A stretch of DNA of 33,993 nt from Candidatus Methylomirabilis sp. (lineage in GTDB: Bacteria > DYJV01), in the NCBI GenBank assembly GCA_020722945.1, contig DYJV01000005.1, forward strand, positions 1 through 33,993. Reading direction: 5' to 3'. Numbering within the stretch: the stretch's first letter is position 1; the number at the start of each line of letters is the position of its first letter. Under the pieces are notes generated by a model. That model was not told the DNA's origin. It saw nothing but the letters and a program-made list of their open reading frames with translations, and made no database searches. A program made the position numbers and the translations under genes. Below, in pieces: positions 31,802 to 33,993 of the stretch.

Positions 31802-33022
31802 TTAGTTTTTCTTTTCATTTTCTTGTAGTAACCAATCAATTACATTTAATTTTTGGATTCCATCGATGCTTGTATTATCAAAATCAAGTGTCAATAAATA
31901 TTTTGGATAATTGTCCTTAATATTCTTAAATGCCGAAATTTCTCGTTCAAATGTTTTTTCGTCATTAACGGTATAGGCAACTTGATAATATTCTCTTTCG
32001 TTATTTGGTTTCTGCACTACAAAATCAATTTCTTTGTCATTGTGCTTACCTATATAGACTTTTCCTCCACGCCTGAATAGCTCGAAATAAACAACATTCT
32101 CAAGTTTATGACCTAAATCTGTATCATATTTATTAGTTGCTGTAATATTTCTTAATCCTAAGTCAACCACATAATACTTTTCATTGGTTGAAAGCAACTC
32201 TTTACCTTTTATATCGTATCGAGGTGCAGCATAAAGAATGTATGATTGAGTAAGAAAGTCCAAATACTTAATTACTGTATTGTGTGATATTTTTTTTGAC
32301 GAATTTTTGTTGAGTTCTGCTGCAATATTTGTCGGTGAAACGCAAGAACCAACAGAATCAAACAAAAAACTAATTATTCGCTGTAAATTATGTATGTTCC
32401 TAAGTTTATTTCTTTGAGCAATGTCTTTTATGATAACCGTATCGTAAATAGATTGGAGGTAATCGTTTACTAAATCTATATTGTTTTTAGAAAGCGTAAC
32501 AGCTTCAGGGAAGCTACTGTCATTAAGGTATTTACGAAACAAGCGGTCGGTGTTTTTGTCCTCATTATTTGCTAAAATATACTCCTTAAATGAATATGGC
32601 TGAATATTAATTGCAATGTATCTGCCAGTCAATAGGGTAGCTAATTCACTTGAAAGCAGATAGGCATTTGAACCTGTAATGTATAAATCAATATTTTTCT
32701 TAGTGTACAAACTGTTTATTAACTTTTCAAAATCGTTGATTAATTGAACTTCATCCAAAAAAATGTAAGACTTCTCCTTGCTGCTTACATTCTTTATGAT
32801 TTCATCGTATAATACAGTCCAATCTTTAAAATCAAAATTTTCTCTTTCTTCAAAATTTATAAATAAAATATTTTTAGGAGAAACCCCATCAGATAATAAT
32901 TCATCTTTAAAAGCTTCGAGTAGAGTAGATTTCCCGCAACGACGAATACCCGTAATGACTTTTATTAAATTTTGGTCTTTAAGTTGCCTTAGTTTGCTTA
33001 AATATGTCTCTCTTTTTATCAT
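31802..33022 (-). CDS. AAA-family ATP-binding protein with DUF4143
   Basis: The 406-residue protein has an N-terminal P-loop domain (Walker A TGIRRCGKST at 24-33, Walker B YIFLDEVQLI at 86-95, sensor TGSNAYLLS near 116) and a C-terminal DUF4143/nuclease-like domain (about 210-390, with GHKLENVVYFELFRRGGKVY and DFVV). These ATPases are common accessory genes in bacteria and archaea; their function is not settled, and links to mobile or defence-related DNA are suspected. A TAtcTTTG element lies 12 bases upstream of the start codon, the -7 consensus of Bacteroidetes promoters. Codon use and flanking sequence differ from the rest of the window, so transfer is likely. Confidence 0.85.
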   Translation of the reverse strand: MIKRETYLSKLRQLKDQNLIKVITGIRRCGKSTLLEAFKDELLSDGVSPKNILFINFEERENFDFKDWTVLYDEIIKNVSSKEKSYIFLDEVQLINDFEKLINSLYTKKNIDLYITGSNAYLLSSELATLLTGRYIAINIQPYSFKEYILANNEDKNTDRLFRKYLNDSSFPEAVTLSKNNIDLVNDYLQSIYDTVIIKDIAQRNKLRNIHNLQRIISFLFDSVGSCVSPTNIAAELNKNSSKKISHNTVIKYLDFLTQSYILYAAPRYDIKGKELLSTNEKYYVVDLGLRNITATNKYDTDLGHKLENVVYFELFRRGGKVYIGKHNDKEIDFVVQKPNNEREYYQVAYTVNDEKTFEREISAFKNIKDNYPKYLLTLDFDNTSIDGIQKLNVIDWLLQENEKKN

Positions 33023-33481
33023 TCTTTTTTATGCAAAGATAATCGTTATTGACGAAAAATTATGTTATTTGTAAATTTAGTCATTAATGTGACGTTTTTT
33101 GCTTGTGCATAACGGAATATGTCTTAAAAGTTGACCCCATTTTTTAAGCAACATTTCCTGTCTGCCATCTACCTATGCAGTGAGGCACAGGCAGGGTTAG
33201 TTTCAGATAGATATTTTTATCCACATTAATTGTTACAATTTTTTCAGGTTCTTGCCTGTGCTGTTGGAACAGTAGAGAAGCTCAAATTCTTCTTTTTCCT
33301 TTTATTTATCTTGAGAGGATTAGATTTAAATACCTCCTCACAAACTTTTTTCTTTTAGCCCAAGTTTGTCCCTATTTTTCAATCATCTATTTTTTCAATG
33401 CATGTTTTCGGGCTAAGTTTTTTATCGTTGGAGTAATCTATCCTATCCCCTCTGGGCTAATTATATGTTGGTATGAAAAAG
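33023..33481. other. 459-base gap with nested inverted repeats
   Basis: No gene is visible. Signals present: the DUF4143 promoter element (33034-33041), a nine-base inverted repeat GCACAGGCA (33185-33193) / TGCCTGTGC (33255-33263), an eight-pair hairpin ACAAACTT (33340-33347) / AAGTTTGT (33362-33369) whose loop contains TTAGCCC, and two copies of the complement GGGCTAA (33410-33416 and 33454-33460). Confidence 0.5.
33034..33041 (-). promoter_or_regulatory. Bacteroidetes-like -7 element of the DUF4143 gene
   Basis: On the minus strand the bases read TATCTTTG, fitting the Bacteroidetes -7 consensus TAnnTTTG. A matching -33 TTTG at the usual distance is not clear. Transcription would begin only a few bases before the ATG. 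Confidence 0.35.
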
Positions 33482-33727
33482 TTATTCTGATCCGCCACCA
33501 TATTGCCCTAATCCTCTGTCGATCTTTACATTTGGGTTTACGCTATCACGTATTTGTGCCGCAGGATCAACCCCATACCTTATCCGATCACCAGGGTTAC
33601 TTAAATCATATTTATATTTTGTCCCGGTAATGCTTTTATAAGGGTATTCATTGTCATTATAATTCCAAGCAAATACAGGAGAAGTCATTAACAAAGCAAT
33701 GGTTACCAACAAAAATTTTTTTCTCAT
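33482..33727 (-). CDS. Small exported protein of unknown function
   Basis: The 81-residue protein starts MRKKFLLVTIALLMTSPVFA-WNY, a clean signal peptide cleaved after about residue 20, leaving a mature protein of about 60 residues. The mature part is rich in Tyr, Asn, Asp and Gly (SITGTKYKYDLSNPGDRIRYG) and ends with a flexible QYGGGSE tail. AGGAGGTAAC just before ATG 33725-33727 decides this start; longer in-frame extensions lack a ribosome site. I do not recognise the family. It lies between the inverted-repeat gap and a TPR gene end on the same strand. Confidence 0.65.
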   Translation of the reverse strand: MRKKFLLVTIALLMTSPVFAWNYNDNEYPYKSITGTKYKYDLSNPGDRIRYGVDPAAQIRDSVNPNVKIDRGLGQYGGGSE

Positions 33728-33879
33728 TTTGTTACCTCCTAAATATTTTTTTAGCTGGAGTTTAGAGTGTCTCCACACTTTATATTGATTTGAAAATATG
33801 CACCAATTTAACAAAAAGTATTTGACAATCCGCAAAAAATAGCCGTCCGCTGAGCAGGTGTAGTGCCTTGTTAGCTGGA

Positions 33880-33993
33880 TCATCTCTTGATTGCACGGAT
33901 TTTAGCTGCACGCTGCTCTAATGGTTCAGCCTCTTTATCCCGCTTTGTATCTCGATACAAAGCAGCAAGATTCTCAAGGCTTGTAGCCACATC
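33880..33993 (-). CDS. TPR protein, C-terminal end (cut by window edge)
   Basis: On the minus strand an open frame enters from the right edge and ends at TGA (33880-33882). The 37 visible residues (DVATSLENLAALYRDTKRDK then EAEPLEQRAAKIRAIKR) match the last repeat of kinesin-light-chain-type tetratricopeptide proteins, where xATSLNNLAxLYxxxGxxxEAEPLxxRALxI is the usual form. The N-terminal part lies outside the window. Base composition is richer in G and C than the main part of the window. Confidence 0.75.
   Translation of the reverse strand, partial: DVATSLENLAALYRDTKRDKEAEPLEQRAAKIRAIKR

Noticed and set aside
33110-33270. Insertion-sequence remnant with 9-base inverted repeat GCACAGGCA/TGCCTGTGC
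   Set aside because: No transposase fragment and no target-site duplication could be seen; kept only as part of the gap description.
33780-33880. Integron attC-like site next to the TPR gene end (GCTAACAAGGC ... GTTAAAT)
   Set aside because: The end motifs do not complement each other and the first does not fit RYYYAAC; no integrase or cassette array is visible.
1-33993. CRISPR array or rRNA operon
   Set aside because: No regularly spaced direct repeats of CRISPR length and no rRNA sequence were seen anywhere in the window.

Overview
This is an AT-rich, gene-dense bacterial segment from a Gram-negative anaerobe or respirer: it encodes a TonB-dependent outer-membrane receptor, a secretin, a NapC-type multiheme cytochrome and lipoproteins. 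Gene content and style suggest Deferribacterota (Deferribacter/Calditerrivibrio-like). That assignment is an inference; no rRNA marker is present.

Left part (1-5710, minus strand): tRNA-Arg(TCG), RNase R, a glycine-zipper lipoprotein, an AzgA/PbuG-type purine permease with a hairpin in its leader, and a NifS/IscS-type cysteine desulfurase. After a 650-base non-coding gap the plus strand (6365-13431) carries a prepilin peptidase, an Fe-S/DUF3786 protein, a FapA/DUF342 protein, the F0 genes atpZ-atpI-atpB-atpE, an eight-heme NapC/NirT-like cytochrome and the redox repressor Rex.

Centre (13479-25155), the most interesting part: two almost identical cobalamin riboswitches. The first leads a TonB-dependent receptor and a CobN-like chelatase that has its own signal peptide and a C-terminal membrane anchor, so it should work in the periplasm. 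Next come a periplasmic protein built of 24-residue DxNxDG (calcium-loop-like) repeats and an exbB-exbD-tonB set. The second riboswitch leads a DUF2162 membrane protein, a second MotA/TolQ/ExbB-like protein and a DUF2149 protein. From memory, this receptor + CobN-like + DUF2162/ExbB/DUF2149 set is the same as the Bacteroidetes hmuRSTUV heme-uptake cluster, but here it is under B12-riboswitch control. I propose a corrinoid (or cobalt-tetrapyrrole) uptake and processing system: receptor import powered by TonB-ExbBD, periplasmic handling by the CobN-like protein, and a second proton-channel-like complex at the inner membrane.

Right-centre (25203-31252): a tightly overlapping operon in the order of the MSHA pilus assembly genes mshM-N-I-I-J-K-L (ExeA-like ATPase, TPR protein, PilM-, PilN-, PilO-, PilP-like proteins and a secretin), without the extension ATPase, platform protein or pilins. 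The prepilin peptidase at 6365 could serve it.

Right end (31253-33993): a patchwork with different composition. It holds an AAA/DUF4143 ATPase gene preceded by a Bacteroidetes-like promoter element, a non-coding stretch with nested inverted repeats, a small exported protein and the C-terminal end of a TPR protein cut by the window edge. It looks like acquired accessory DNA.
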